From the NCBI RefSeq assembly GCF_001742165.1, contig NZ_CP016443.1, positions 1,364,001-1,428,000 of the forward strand: 64,000 nt of DNA, in the 5' to 3' direction. The notes under the pieces are model-generated. The model made no database searches. It was not told the origin of the DNA and worked only from the letters and a program-made list of their open reading frames with translations. Origin of the DNA: Burkholderia stabilis (GTDB lineage: Bacteria > Pseudomonadota > Gammaproteobacteria > Burkholderiales > Burkholderiaceae). Position numbers and translations under genes: made by a program. Shown here piece by piece: positions 51,000 to 60,766 of this stretch (its first letter is position 1; every line of letters starts with the position of its first letter).

Positions 51000-52118
51000 T
51001 CAGACGGCCCGCCCGATCGCGTCGCGCAGCCCCGCCGCGCAGGCCAGCGCGTCGTCCCACAGGCGCTGCGTCAGTTCGCCGGCGTCCGCTTCGCGCGCGA
51101 GCGCCGCGGCCTCGCCCGACCACAGCAGCGAGAAATCGTCGCGGCCCTGCCGCTCGAATGCGCCGCGCAGCGGATCGACCGCGGCCGTCGCGAGCGGGAA
51201 CGCGGGTGCGAGCGCGCTCATCGGCCCCTGCTCACGCATGAAACGCGTCAGCAGGCCGCGCGCGGGGCGGCCCGTGTACAGGTTGGTCATGCGCGTGCCG
51301 TCGTCGCGCGCGGCGCGCACCGCCGCGCGATGCTGCGCCGAGCGGCCGGCCTGCGGCGTCAGCAGGTAACCCGTGCCGATCTGCACCGCGCGCGCGCCGA
51401 GCGCGAACGCGGCCGCGATACCGCGCCCGTCGGCAATCGCACCGGCTGCGATCACCGGCGCGCGCACCGCGTCGACGATCTGCGGCAGCAACGCGAACAG
51501 GCCGGGCTGCGCGTGGATGTCGTCGGTCAGGAACATCCCGCGATGGCCGCCGGCCTCCGCACCTTGCGCGACGATCGCATCGACGCCGCGCGCATCGAGC
51601 CAGCGCGCTTCCTCGACGGTCGTCGCCGACGACACGACCCGCGCGCCGGCGCGCCGCACGCGGTCGAGCAGCGCATCGTCCGGCAACCCGAAGTGGAAGC
51701 TCACGACGGCCGGCCGCAACTCCTCGACGACCGCGCACATCGCATCGTCGAACGGCGCGCGGCCGGGGCCGCCTTTCACGTCGGCCGGATCGAGCCCGGC
51801 TTCCGCGTAGTAGCCGGCGAGCGCCGCGCGCCAGCGCGCGTCGACCTCGGCGTCGGGCGCGGGCGGCGTGTGGCAGAAGAAGTTCACGTTGAACGGCGCG
51901 GGCGTGCGCGCCCGGATCGCCGCGATCTCGTCGCGCAGCTGCTGCGGGCCGAGCGCCGCGCACGCAAGCGAGCCAAGCCCGCCGGCTTCGCACACCGCGA
52001 TCGCGAGCGGGCTGAAGGACCCGACCATCGGCGCCTGAATCAACGGCAGGCGGGAAGGCAGCGCCGCGCCCGATGCGACGCGTGTGTCGTGGCCGGCAAC
52101 GGAAGCGGCAGAGGTCAT
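51000..52118 (-). CDS. Nitronate monooxygenase / 2-nitropropane dioxygenase-like flavoprotein
   Basis: 372-residue FMN TIM-barrel protein. LPLIQAPMVGSFSPLAIAVC starts the fold, GVDAIVAQGAEAGGHRGMFL is the active-site/FMN segment, and APVIAAGAIADGRGIAAAFA with GARAVQIGTGYLLTPQAG binds the phosphate. It could oxidise nitronates or act as an enoyl reductase-like enzyme. Start at 52118 is used; an upstream extension lacks a ribosome site. Confidence 0.87.
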   Translation of the reverse strand: MTSAASVAGHDTRVASGAALPSRLPLIQAPMVGSFSPLAIAVCEAGGLGSLACAALGPQQLRDEIAAIRARTPAPFNVNFFCHTPPAPDAEVDARWRAALAGYYAEAGLDPADVKGGPGRAPFDDAMCAVVEELRPAVVSFHFGLPDDALLDRVRRAGARVVSSATTVEEARWLDARGVDAIVAQGAEAGGHRGMFLTDDIHAQPGLFALLPQIVDAVRAPVIAAGAIADGRGIAAAFALGARAVQIGTGYLLTPQAGRSAQHRAAVRAARDDGTRMTNLYTGRPARGLLTRFMREQGPMSALAPAFPLATAAVDPLRGAFERQGRDDFSLLWSGEAAALAREADAGELTQRLWDDALACAAGLRDAIGRAV

Positions 52119-52368
52119 GGCGGGAACCGGAACGGGAGTAACGGAAGCGACGATGATACGCGAACGACCATGAACACGATGTGCCGCCACGCTATCTCGT
52201 TAATTCAGATTTCGTTGAGATTTCTTGAGGTTCGCTCGTCTATTCAATATCGTCCATCGCAAGCCAGGCCCGGCGATACCTGTCCGTCATCGAATGCCCG
52301 ACGATCCGGCCGGATCGATCTTCACCCGCCCTTGACGCTTGCTTGAAACCTCCAACCCGAACCCGCGT

Positions 52369-53223
52369 ATGCCGATTGAAACGAACTTCAGAAAATTCTT
52401 GCCGCTGGTCGTCGCGCTCGCATTGGCCGGCTGCGACGGCGGTGCGTCCGTCACGTCGTCACCGCCGCCGGATGCAACGACGATGCAGCAACAAGCCGCG
52501 CTGGCGACCCTGAATCCGGAGACCTCCGCCAAGCTCGACGCGTTGCTGGCGATACGCGCCGCGCAGCCGGACAGCGCCACCGGCCCGCTCATCGAAGCCC
52601 TGTCGCGTGAATTTCTTGGCACGCCTTATCGAGGCGACATGCTGAAGGGATCGTCGACGATGCCGGAGCAACTGGTGATCGACTTCAGCGGGCTCGATTG
52701 CTATACCTATCTCGACTATGTCGAAGCCGCGAGAAAGGCGACGACGAAAACCGACTACGCGAGCCGCCTCGTGCCGACGCGCTACGTGAACGGCGACATC
52801 AGCTTCACGCATCGCCGCCATTTCTTCACCGACTGGGCCTACCGGCCGCAGGTGCTGGCCGACGACGTGACCGCCACGATCAGCGTGCATGCCACCACGG
52901 TCACGAAGCAGCTCAACCGGAAAGCCGACGGCAGCGCATACCTGCCGGGGTTGCCGGTCGTCAGCCGGGACATCGTCCATATCCCGAGCGAATTCGTCGA
53001 CGACTATGTCGTCAGCCGCCTGCGGACCGGCGACTACATCGGCATCTACGCGAAGGCCGATGGCCTCGACGTCACGCACGTCGGCTTCTTCATCGACACG
53101 CCCGACGGGCCGATGCTGCGCAATGCGTCGTCGAAAAAGGCCAACATGAAGGTCGTCGATTCGCCTTTTGTCGAGTACGTGAAGAACACGCCGGGCATCG
53201 TCGTGCTCAGGCCGCGCGCGTGA
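52369..53223 (+). CDS. DUF1460 lipoprotein (amidase-like)
   Basis: 284 residues with a lipoprotein signal (FLPLVVALALAGCDGG). The mature part matches DUF1460, an NlpC/P60-like N-acetylmuramoyl-L-alanine amidase fold: GTPYRGDMLKG, VIDFSGLDCYTYLDYVEAAR (probable nucleophile Cys), DISFTHRRHFFTDWA, and DVTHVGFFIDTPDGPMLRNA (probable His). Likely acts on peptidoglycan at the inner face of the outer membrane. The ATG at 52369 is taken because it precedes the signal. Confidence 0.82.
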   Translation: MPIETNFRKFLPLVVALALAGCDGGASVTSSPPPDATTMQQQAALATLNPETSAKLDALLAIRAAQPDSATGPLIEALSREFLGTPYRGDMLKGSSTMPEQLVIDFSGLDCYTYLDYVEAARKATTKTDYASRLVPTRYVNGDISFTHRRHFFTDWAYRPQVLADDVTATISVHATTVTKQLNRKADGSAYLPGLPVVSRDIVHIPSEFVDDYVVSRLRTGDYIGIYAKADGLDVTHVGFFIDTPDGPMLRNASSKKANMKVVDSPFVEYVKNTPGIVVLRPRA

Positions 53224-53339
53224 GCGACGGTATCGACCCGGCGCCCGCGCGCGCGCCGATCACCCGCTAAACGCATGACGGCCTGCGCTACGACGCAACG
53301 TCGCGCAACGTCGCGCGCGCCGAGGAACGGCTCGGCAGG

Positions 53340-54056
53340 TTACGCCGGCAGCCGCCCGACCCACTCGGCAAGCTGCGCTTCGCCCTCTTCGTCGAGCTTG
53401 CCCGTGAGTTCGCCGTACCACGGCGCAATCGCGGCGGCCGGCAGCGCGGCCTTCAGGATCTCCAGGCTGTTCTCCAGAAACGCCGAAAAGAACGGAATGC
53501 CGCGCATGTAGAGGAACGTCGAATCGGTGATGCGCACGTGGCCGTACACGTCGCGTACCCAGTCGAGATGCGGCAGCGCGTCGTGCGGACGGCCGCTTTG
53601 CATCAGCGCGGAAATGAAGTTCACGCGCGCGTTGACGTCGGACTGCTCGCGCGTTTCATGATTGCCCTCGGCGGCTTTCTGCATCCACGCTTCGCCGCGC
53701 TCGATTTCACCGCACATCACCGAAGTCGTCGCGAGCTGCACCGCGTTGTGCGCGCTCGGCTCCTGCTCGAACAGCGCGAGCCAGTACCGGAATGCTTCGG
53801 GATACCGATGCATCGCCGAATACGCGAGCGCGCAAAGCCGCGCCGCATCGGCGAGACGCGCCGCGTGGGGCGCGGCCGCCGCGATCGCGGCCTCGTGCCG
53901 CCCGGCCTGATAGGCCGCCAGCGCGGGCGCGAGTTCGGGTGCGATGTCGGGGCCGCCCTGCTCGTCCGACGCATCCTGTTCGTTGGCCGGCGGCACCGGA
54001 GCCGATGACGCGTCGTCGCGCGATTTCTTTCCGAACAGCTTTCCCAGCAAGCCCAT
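53340..54056 (-). CDS. TPR-like repeat protein of unknown role
   Basis: 238-residue cytosolic protein with helical repeat segments: LAAYQAGRHEAAIAAAAPHA, ALAYSAMHRYPEAFRYWLAL and RVNFISALMQSGRPHDALPH resemble TPR or Sel1-type helices. C-terminal WYGELTGKLDEEGEAQLAEW. N-terminus MGLLGKLFGKKSRDD is basic without a signal. No function can be assigned. Confidence 0.72.
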   Translation of the reverse strand: MGLLGKLFGKKSRDDASSAPVPPANEQDASDEQGGPDIAPELAPALAAYQAGRHEAAIAAAAPHAARLADAARLCALAYSAMHRYPEAFRYWLALFEQEPSAHNAVQLATTSVMCGEIERGEAWMQKAAEGNHETREQSDVNARVNFISALMQSGRPHDALPHLDWVRDVYGHVRITDSTFLYMRGIPFFSAFLENSLEILKAALPAAAIAPWYGELTGKLDEEGEAQLAEWVGRLPA

Positions 54057-54108
54057 GTTGGTTTTCCTTTTTTAGTTGTCATGCACGAACGGCATCGTGC
54101 AACGCCCG

Positions 54109-55071
54109 CTATCCTGCACCACGATCCATGCCGCGTCGATACGCGGCCGGGCTCGTCGCCGCGACGCGCCGGAAATGCCGGCGCAGCGATTCCTCCGAGC
54201 CGAACCCCGCGCGCGCCGCGACCTGCGCGAGCGGCAGCGCGGGTTGCGCTTCGAGCATGTCCTTCGCGACGTTCACGCGCTCGCGGATCAGCCACGCGAG
54301 CGGCGACATCCCCGTCGCATCCGCGAACTGACGCTGCAGCGTGCGCGTGCTCATCGCGGCCTGCGCGGCGAGCGATGCCAGCGTGTGCGGCTCGGCCGCG
54401 TGCGCGCGCATCCAGTCGATCAGCTTCGCGAGCCGGTCGGTGCCGCCCGGCGCGACCGGGCGCGGCACGAACTGCGCCTGGCCGCCGTCACGATGCGGCG
54501 GCAGCACGAGACGCTGCGCGACGCGGTTCGCGATCGCGCCGCCGTGATCGCGGCGCACGAGATGCAGCAGCATGTCGAGCCCCGCCGCAGACCCGGCCGA
54601 CGTGATGACCTGCCCTTCGTCGACGTACAACGCATCGGGATTCACGCGCAGCGCCGGATAACGCGCCTGCAGGCGCTCCGCGTAACGCCAGTGCGTCGTC
54701 ACGGTGAACCCGTCGAGCACGCCGGCCGCCGCGAGCACGAACACGCCCGAACAGATTGAACAGAGCCGCGCGCCACGCCGATGCGCGGCCCGCAGTTTCT
54801 TCAGCAGCGGCTCGGGCGGCAGTTCGTCCGGATCCCGCCAGCCGGGTATCACGATGGTGTCCGCGCGATCGAGCGTCGCGAGCCGGTACGGCGCGGCGAC
54901 CGTGATGCCGCCCGCCGCGCGCACGGGCCCCGGCTCGCTTGCGCATACCGCGAAGCGATACCAGTCGACCCCGAGTTCGGGGCGCTCGAGCGCGAACAGT
55001 TCGACCACGCAGCCGAATTCGAACGTGCAAAGGCGATCGTAGGCGAGCGCGACGACGAGATGATTATGCAT
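54109..55071 (-). CDS. FtrA-like GlxA-family AraC regulator
   Basis: 320 residues: an N-terminal DJ-1/PfpI-like domain (about 1-185, ICSGVFVLAAAGVLDGFTVT carries the nucleophile-elbow Cys) and a C-terminal AraC helix-turn-helix pair (ASLAAQAAMSTRTLQRQFAD, AQVAARAGFGSEESLRRHFR). Length and layout match FtrA. It is divergent from a rhodanese gene across 114 bases and probably activates it. Confidence 0.87.
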   Translation of the reverse strand: MHNHLVVALAYDRLCTFEFGCVVELFALERPELGVDWYRFAVCASEPGPVRAAGGITVAAPYRLATLDRADTIVIPGWRDPDELPPEPLLKKLRAAHRRGARLCSICSGVFVLAAAGVLDGFTVTTHWRYAERLQARYPALRVNPDALYVDEGQVITSAGSAAGLDMLLHLVRRDHGGAIANRVAQRLVLPPHRDGGQAQFVPRPVAPGGTDRLAKLIDWMRAHAAEPHTLASLAAQAAMSTRTLQRQFADATGMSPLAWLIRERVNVAKDMLEAQPALPLAQVAARAGFGSEESLRRHFRRVAATSPAAYRRGMDRGAG

Positions 55072-55185
55072 GGCGTGATGTTACCGGAACTTGTCGATCG
55101 CGCCACTGCCGCGAAATGCGCCGAACCGCGATACTGCCCTTCATTCCGGTGCATTCCGCGCCTGCTCATCCTGGAGAGCCTGCCC

Positions 55186-55605
55186 ATGTCCTACGTCACC
55201 GACGTGCCCGCTGCCGACAGCCCCGCCGCCCTCGCGCATTTCGAGGCATCACTGCGATTCGAGACCGATTGCTGGGACGTGCACGACGCGCTCGCATCGG
55301 GTGCACCCGATTTCGTGCTGCTCGACGTGCGCGGCCCCGACCAGTTCGCCGCCGGCCACGTGCCCGGCGCGCGCAACCTGCCGCGCCGCAAGATCGTCGC
55401 GGGCAAGCTCGCCGGCTACCCGGACGGCACGCTGTTCGTCGTCTACTGCGCAGGGCCGCACTGCAACGGCGCCGCGCGCGCGGCGATCCAGCTCGCGCGC
55501 CTCGGCCGCCCGGTCAAGCTGATGATCGGCGGCGTGACGGGCTGGCTCGACGAAGGTTTCGCGCTGAGCAACGAAGTGCAGCCCGCGGACGCCGAGGCCG
55601 GCTGA
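55186..55605 (+). CDS. Rhodanese-domain protein
   Basis: 139-residue single rhodanese domain: DFVLLDVRGPDQFAAGHVPG (CH2-like A motif), the active-site loop YCAGPHCNGA, where Cys in the middle would carry the persulfide, and MIGGVTGWLDEGF at the end. Two Cys occur in the loop. It may transfer sulfur or act as a redox sensor. Divergent partner of the FtrA-like regulator. Confidence 0.87.
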   Translation: MSYVTDVPAADSPAALAHFEASLRFETDCWDVHDALASGAPDFVLLDVRGPDQFAAGHVPGARNLPRRKIVAGKLAGYPDGTLFVVYCAGPHCNGAARAAIQLARLGRPVKLMIGGVTGWLDEGFALSNEVQPADAEAG

Positions 55606-55695
55606 TCGTCAATAAAAACGCAACAATCAATTGCCGGCACACGAACGGAAAAAGCGCGACAATCAGCCTCATTGCAGTTCGGACGGAGCAGCAAA

Positions 55696-56022
55696 ATGCA
55701 AGACGCAGTCCTGATTCAAGTGGCCGGTTCAGTCGCAGCGATCGCGCTCTATTTCCTGCCGGCAGTCATTGCCGACCGGCGCGGCCGGCACGACAAGCTG
55801 ACGATCGCGATGTTCAACGCGCTGTTCGCATGGACGGGCATCGGCTGGCTGATGACGCTCTACTGGGCGTGCCAGCCGAACCCGCGAACCGACGTCGCGC
55901 AGACGATCCTCGCGAAGCGCCGCGGCGTCAGCATGCGGACCTTCTCGACCGGTCTCGTCGAACGCGTGCAGCGCCGCGTCGCCGCCCAGGAGCAATGGGC
56001 GGAGAAGCAAGGCTGCCGTTAA
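55696..56022 (+). CDS. Superinfection-immunity-family membrane protein
   Basis: 108 residues. Two hydrophobic segments (VAGSVAAIALYFLPAVIADR and FNALFAWTGIGWLMTLYWAC) followed by a basic cytosolic tail resemble the Imm_superinfect family, named after T4 Imm. Chromosomal members are common and need not relate to phage. ATG at 55696; the upstream frame has no ribosome site. Convergent with the P450 gene. Confidence 0.75.
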   Translation: MQDAVLIQVAGSVAAIALYFLPAVIADRRGRHDKLTIAMFNALFAWTGIGWLMTLYWACQPNPRTDVAQTILAKRRGVSMRTFSTGLVERVQRRVAAQEQWAEKQGCR

Positions 56023-56037
56023 GTCCCTCTTTCCCCT

Positions 56038-57207
56038 TCACCGTGCCGCGTCGAACTTCGGCATCCTGACGTTGGTCGACGCACGGTAATCCCACGCCAG
56101 CCCGCCGCGCGACGGCCAGCCGCCCGCGCGCAACCACGCCCCGAATGCCCCCGCCGTCACCGCGCGCGCGATCCGCTCGCCCGGGCAGCCGTGCGGCCCC
56201 GAGCCGAAACCGAAATTCGGTCCGGATTCGCGGCCGGGCAGCAGCCGGTGCGCGTCGGGATACACGGCCGGGTCGCGGTTCGCCGCGGCGAGCACGACCA
56301 GGATCGCGTCGCCGGCTTCGACGGTCACGCCGTCGATCGTCGTGCGCGACGCGACGAAACGGCGCGTGTTCTGCACCGGCGCATCGAAACGCCCGACTTC
56401 GGCGACGAATGCGTCGAGCGTGGCGGCGTCCGGCGCGCCGCGCGCGGCTTGCGCCTCCCCGTTCCATGCCACCAGCGTATTGCCGAGCCACGCGGCGGTC
56501 GCCTCGCAGGTTTGCGACAGCAACCCGACGAGATTCGCGACCAGCGCACCGCTCGCCTGCCAGCCCGACGCGCGCGCCGCCTGCTGCACCGCAGCGACGA
56601 GCGTGCCGTCGTGCGCGTGCGTCTGCGCGACCCGCTCCGTCATCCGGGCGAGCAGTTGCCGCGCGCCGTCGCTCGCGCGGGCCAGCGCCGCGGCGTCCGA
56701 CAGCGGTGACAACGCGGCGACGAAATCGACGACCAGCGCCGCGATGTCGTCGAGCTGCGCCTCGTCGAAGCCGAGCAGATCGGCGACCGCGCAGACGGGC
56801 ACCGTCATGCACCATGCATTCAGCGCGTCGGCATCGTCCGGCGCACGCAAGCGCCGCGCGGCAAGCTGCTCGGTACGCTCGCGCAGCGCGCCCGTTTCGA
56901 CCGGCGCGAGCGCCGCGCGCAACGCCGCTTTCGGCACGTCGTGCCGCAACGCGCCGTCGTTCATGCGCACCAGTTCGCCGAACAGCGCGCCAGCCGTCGT
57001 GCCGCGCAGTGCGGGCGGCACGGGCACGTCCAGCGGGCGCACGCGGCAGGCCGAATGGCCGAGCACGGCCGTGACGGTCGCCGCGCGGCTCGCGACCCAC
57101 AGGCCGAGCGAGGCGTCGAACGCGAGCGGCGGCCCGTCGACGAGCGCCGCATAGTAGGGATAGGGGTCGCGGTGCGTAACCGCTGCAATGGGATCGGTCG
57201 GGTTCAT
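56038..57207 (-). CDS. Cytochrome P450
   Basis: 389-residue bacterial P450. The heme-binding loop is NFGFGSGPHGCPGERIARA with the axial Cys, the K-helix ExxR is in VAEVGRFDAP, and the I-helix region VGLLSQTCEATAAWLGN lacks the usual acidic-alcohol pair (it has Glu-Ala-Thr). It should hydroxylate a small hydrophobic compound but no redox partner or pathway gene is adjacent. Start at 57207 (MNPTDPIAAV) is used. Confidence 0.88.
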   Translation of the reverse strand: MNPTDPIAAVTHRDPYPYYAALVDGPPLAFDASLGLWVASRAATVTAVLGHSACRVRPLDVPVPPALRGTTAGALFGELVRMNDGALRHDVPKAALRAALAPVETGALRERTEQLAARRLRAPDDADALNAWCMTVPVCAVADLLGFDEAQLDDIAALVVDFVAALSPLSDAAALARASDGARQLLARMTERVAQTHAHDGTLVAAVQQAARASGWQASGALVANLVGLLSQTCEATAAWLGNTLVAWNGEAQAARGAPDAATLDAFVAEVGRFDAPVQNTRRFVASRTTIDGVTVEAGDAILVVLAAANRDPAVYPDAHRLLPGRESGPNFGFGSGPHGCPGERIARAVTAGAFGAWLRAGGWPSRGGLAWDYRASTNVRMPKFDAAR

Positions 57208-57308
57208 GCGGACAGTATCGGGGCGGTGCGCCGCCGCATGTTTCGGGTTGACGTGAAATATCGCCGTTCGATTGCCGCGCGTCGCGGCATCGCAACGACA
57301 GCCGGGCG

Positions 57309-57575
57309 TCAGGCAGCCGACCGGTAGCGAAGCGCCTGCATGCGCAACCGTACGCGCCCGGCCGAAATCGCGCGCGGCTCGGGCGCGACCGTGTCGTGAT
57401 GGAACATTTCCTGCCGGAATTCGCCGCTTTCGTCGAACCACTGGCAGATCAGCCAGTCGCCGTCGTCGAACACGACCGGCCCGGCATAGGTGACGGTCAT
57501 GCGCGGCCCGCCCGTTTTCAGCGTCACGACATCGCCGACGCGAAACCCGACACGGTGATTTTCTCGGATCGTCAT
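57309..57575 (-). CDS. YodC-like DUF2158 protein
   Basis: 88-residue protein with the DUF2158 pattern: RVGDVVTLKTGGPRMTVTYA and WLICQWFDESGEFRQEMFHH. Small beta-barrel-like fold of unknown function, common in Burkholderia and enterics (YodC). No signal peptide. An AT-rich stretch upstream (about 57580-57600) probably holds its promoter. Confidence 0.8.
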   Translation of the reverse strand: MTIRENHRVGFRVGDVVTLKTGGPRMTVTYAGPVVFDDGDWLICQWFDESGEFRQEMFHHDTVAPEPRAISAGRVRLRMQALRYRSAA

Positions 57576-57911
57576 CGCTCTCTCAGATTTTTATATATTG
57601 ATATTCCCGACGGCCTGCCGACCGGCCATTCGACTGTGCCGCAGATTATCAATCAAAAAAATAACCGGCAACTGCCGCGCGCGACAATCCATCGATCGGG
57701 AAAATGCAACAATGCGCGCCATCGACGCACCCGGCGGGTAGCCGATCGCCAGAACCGGCGCGGCTTGCGCGCCGATTCCGGACGAACGGGCGGAATGCGG
57801 AGAATAAACGATGTATTTTGCGTCGTCACCGACGTTTAAATCGGACGCGAAATAGGTTGATTATTGTCAATCAGTATTTCGGCTGGAAACGATCCCACGA
57901 TTTACTAGCGG
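57576..57911. other. Divergent/unannotated spacer before the PEP-mutase-family gene end
   Basis: About 335 bases between the DUF2158 gene start and the stop of the next gene. AT-rich patches near 57580-57600 and 57650-57662 suggest promoter sequence for the DUF2158 gene. Frames crossing it look non-coding. Confidence 0.5.
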
Positions 57912-58772
57912 TCATTCTCCGAACGATACCGGCGAATTATCGGGCGCCGCGAACCAGCGATTGACGTCGCGCCCCGGTACGGCCGCTTGCGTAAACGTGA
58001 ACGTGCCGTCGCGCGCCATCTCCGTCGCGGCGCGCAGGAACGCGCCGAGCGCGGCCCGCGCCAACGCACCGCCGACGCTCACGCGCTTTACGCCGAGCGC
58101 CGCCAGTTCATCGAGGCTCAGCAAGCCGCCCTGCAGCCCCATCACGACGTTGACGGGCGCGCCGACCGCCTGCGTCACCGCCGCGATCTCGCCGGCGTCG
58201 GTGATACCCGGCGCATACAGCACGTCGGCGCCCGCATCGCGATACGCAACGAGCCGCGCGATCGTGTCGGCGAGGTCGCGCCGTCCGTGCAGGTAGTTTT
58301 CGCAGCGCGCGGTCAGCGTGAACGGAAACGGCAGCGCACGCGCCGCCGCGACGGCCGCCGCGATGCGCTCGATCGCCGCTTCGCGCGCGTAGATCGGCGC
58401 ATCGTCGCGGCCCGTCGCATCCTCGATCGAGCCGCCGACCGCGCCGGCCTCGGCTGCCAGCCGGATCGTGTCGGCCACCGTTTCGGGCGCGTCGCCGAAA
58501 CCGTTCTCGAGATCGGCGCTCACGGGCAGGCCACCCGCGGCGACCAGATCGGCGATGTGCTCGAGCATCGCGTCGCGGTCGATCGCGTTGTCGGGCTGCC
58601 CTTTCGAAAAGGCGAAGCCGGCGCTGGTGGTGGCGAGCGCCTCGAAGCCGGCCATCGCGAGCAGGCGCGCGGTGCCGGCATCCCACGGGTTCGGGATGAT
58701 GAATGCACCGGGGCGCACATGGAGCGCACGAAAGGCTTCGGCCTGGCGGACTTGAAGATCGGAACGGGTCAT
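57912..58772 (-). CDS. Isocitrate lyase/PEP mutase-family protein
   Basis: 286-residue TIM-barrel enzyme of the ICL/PEPM superfamily. IIPNPWDAGTARLLAMAGFE, LPVSADLENGFG, GGSIEDATG and TLTARCENYLHG are the conserved loops around the Mg/substrate site. Such proteins cleave or mutate 2-hydroxy-dicarboxylates, phosphonates or oxaloacetate; this one lacks the full KKCGH-type ICL motif. Specific substrate unknown. Confidence 0.85.
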   Translation of the reverse strand: MTRSDLQVRQAEAFRALHVRPGAFIIPNPWDAGTARLLAMAGFEALATTSAGFAFSKGQPDNAIDRDAMLEHIADLVAAGGLPVSADLENGFGDAPETVADTIRLAAEAGAVGGSIEDATGRDDAPIYAREAAIERIAAAVAAARALPFPFTLTARCENYLHGRRDLADTIARLVAYRDAGADVLYAPGITDAGEIAAVTQAVGAPVNVVMGLQGGLLSLDELAALGVKRVSVGGALARAALGAFLRAATEMARDGTFTFTQAAVPGRDVNRWFAAPDNSPVSFGE

Positions 58773-58917
58773 CGCGGACTCCGGGAAGGGGATGACGGAC
58801 GAGCTTACGCCTGCCGTGCGCCCGACGTTTCAGCGATCGCCGAAATGTCGTCGCACGGCGGGAAAAACCGGTGCGCGGGCAGACGCGACAGCCTGCCCGC
58901 TTGCCGAGCGCCGTTGC

Positions 58918-60585
58918 TTATTGCGACCCGGGCTGCCCGCTTTCGATGCCGAGCAACACGTCGGTCACGGCTTCGGAGAACCGCATTGCACGGCCGTCGA
59001 CCAGCACGCCTTCCGGATTCGACGGGTCCCGCGCCGCTTGCGGCACGCCGTGCGCGAGCAACACACGCGCGCACGCTTCCCAGTCGGGCTCGCCGAGGTC
59101 CGCCGGTTCGTTGACGGACGCCCACGACAACGTACCGAGCGCATCGCTCCCGTAGCCATGCATCTCGCGCCAGCTTGCGCCGTGCGCGAGCAGGAACGCC
59201 AGCAGCTTCGCGTCGCCGCGGAACACCGCCTGATTCAGCGCGCTCGCGTCCCAGTCGCCGCCACGCGCGGCGATCGGCCAGCCCAGTTCGACCATGACCT
59301 TCACCGCATCGGCCGAACCCCACGCGGCGGCGTCCGGCAACAACCGCAGCCGGTCTTCGGGCAGCGCGCCGGGCAGTTCGGGATGTCGCGCCTGGATGCG
59401 CCGCGCATCGTCGGCGTCGGCGCGCGCGCAGGCCGCGACGAACGCGTCTTCCGCGCCGAGCGTCTCCTCCGCGCCAGCCGCGCGCAGCAACGCGGCGACG
59501 TCGGTCAATCCCGTCTGCATGGCCAGCCGGTACGCACTGACGCCCGCCGCCGTCCGCGCGCGGGGATCCGCGCCGGCCGCCAGCAACGCGGCGATGTGGC
59601 GCGCCGAACAGCGCACGGCAATCGCCCGCAACAGCGGCGCGCCCCACATTTTCGTCGGCCCTTCTCCGGCCGGTTCGTTCGGGTCCCCGCCGTGCGCGAG
59701 CAGCAGTTCGAGCGCGGCCGCGTCGCGCATGTCGAGCGCCCGCCGCAACGCATTCGTGCCGCCCACCCGCGCGCCGTGTTCGAGCAGCACGCGCGTGCAC
59801 ACCGGGTTCTCCAGCGAGTGATACAGCGATTCGCCGTCGTTCGGGTCGGCGCCGGCTTCGAGCAGCATGGCCGTGAGGACCGGGTCGCGATTGACGCCGG
59901 CGGCGCCGTACAGCGCCGACAGCGGGCCCGACTCGTCGGGCGCAGCGAGCGACGCCGGCGGAAACCGGTTGCCGATCCGCTGGTTCGGATCGGCGCCGGC
60001 ATCGAGCAGGTGCCGTGCACAGGCGCGCAGCCTGACCGCGAACTCGGGAAGCTGGCCGAGCCGCGAATGCGTGACGGCGACCAGCGGCGGCAGCTTCAAC
60101 GCGCCGCCGGCGCGCGCGATCCAGCCGGGATCGGCGGCGATGGCTGCCTTCAGCGCGTCGAGGTCGCCCGCTGCGCACGCGATGGTCGCGTCGTCCGAGA
60201 CAAGGTCGGGATGGTCGCGCAGCAATTGCGCGGCGACGCGCGGCCGGGGCGCGTCGAAGCCGCCGGTCACGTCGCCGCCGTATGCAAGACCGAGCCAGCG
60301 CCGAATCAGCAGCGGCCGCTGCTGCTGCGCGAGCGCCTGCGTTTCGACGAACGCGCCGAGATCAGCCCACGATGCGAAGCCGTATTCCCGCGCGATGCAG
60401 GATTGCGCGTCATGCAGGCGGAGGCCGAGCGCGAGCGCCTGGTCGTGCGTGCGGTTTGCTGCGGCGGGGAGAAACTGGACGAAGCGTGCGACGGCATGCC
60501 CATCGCCCTGCCGATACAAGCGCAATAATTCCTTGGCCTGCTTTTTCAGATGATCGGGATTGGCCCTGGGGGGCAGCTTTTTCAT
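58918..60585 (-). CDS. Ankyrin-repeat protein
   Basis: 555 residues. The N-terminus LKKQAKELLRLYRQGDGHAV is a family-typical helical start. About ten ankyrin repeats follow, e.g. HLLDAGADPNQRIGNRFPPA, MLLEAGADPNDGESLYHSLE, LLLAHGGDPNEPAGEGPTKM and FLLAHGASWREMHGYG. No signal or enzyme domain. Probably a protein-binding scaffold. ATG at 60585 is preceded by GGGGG-rich sequence; an upstream extension is rejected. Confidence 0.82.
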   Translation of the reverse strand: MKKLPPRANPDHLKKQAKELLRLYRQGDGHAVARFVQFLPAAANRTHDQALALGLRLHDAQSCIAREYGFASWADLGAFVETQALAQQQRPLLIRRWLGLAYGGDVTGGFDAPRPRVAAQLLRDHPDLVSDDATIACAAGDLDALKAAIAADPGWIARAGGALKLPPLVAVTHSRLGQLPEFAVRLRACARHLLDAGADPNQRIGNRFPPASLAAPDESGPLSALYGAAGVNRDPVLTAMLLEAGADPNDGESLYHSLENPVCTRVLLEHGARVGGTNALRRALDMRDAAALELLLAHGGDPNEPAGEGPTKMWGAPLLRAIAVRCSARHIAALLAAGADPRARTAAGVSAYRLAMQTGLTDVAALLRAAGAEETLGAEDAFVAACARADADDARRIQARHPELPGALPEDRLRLLPDAAAWGSADAVKVMVELGWPIAARGGDWDASALNQAVFRGDAKLLAFLLAHGASWREMHGYGSDALGTLSWASVNEPADLGEPDWEACARVLLAHGVPQAARDPSNPEGVLVDGRAMRFSEAVTDVLLGIESGQPGSQ

Positions 60586-60766
60586 GCGGATCCTCGTGCA
60601 GAAATGGCCGAAGGTCCGCAATACCGCCAGCACCAAGGATGGGGAAAGACTGGATTTGCTGCGACAGGTGGGTTCAACCCTTTCCGCGGACCCGGAAGCG
60701 ACCTGCATCGCTGATCGCTATCCTAGGCGACGGCCGGCGACATCGTCAACCGTGCCGCGCCGCCGC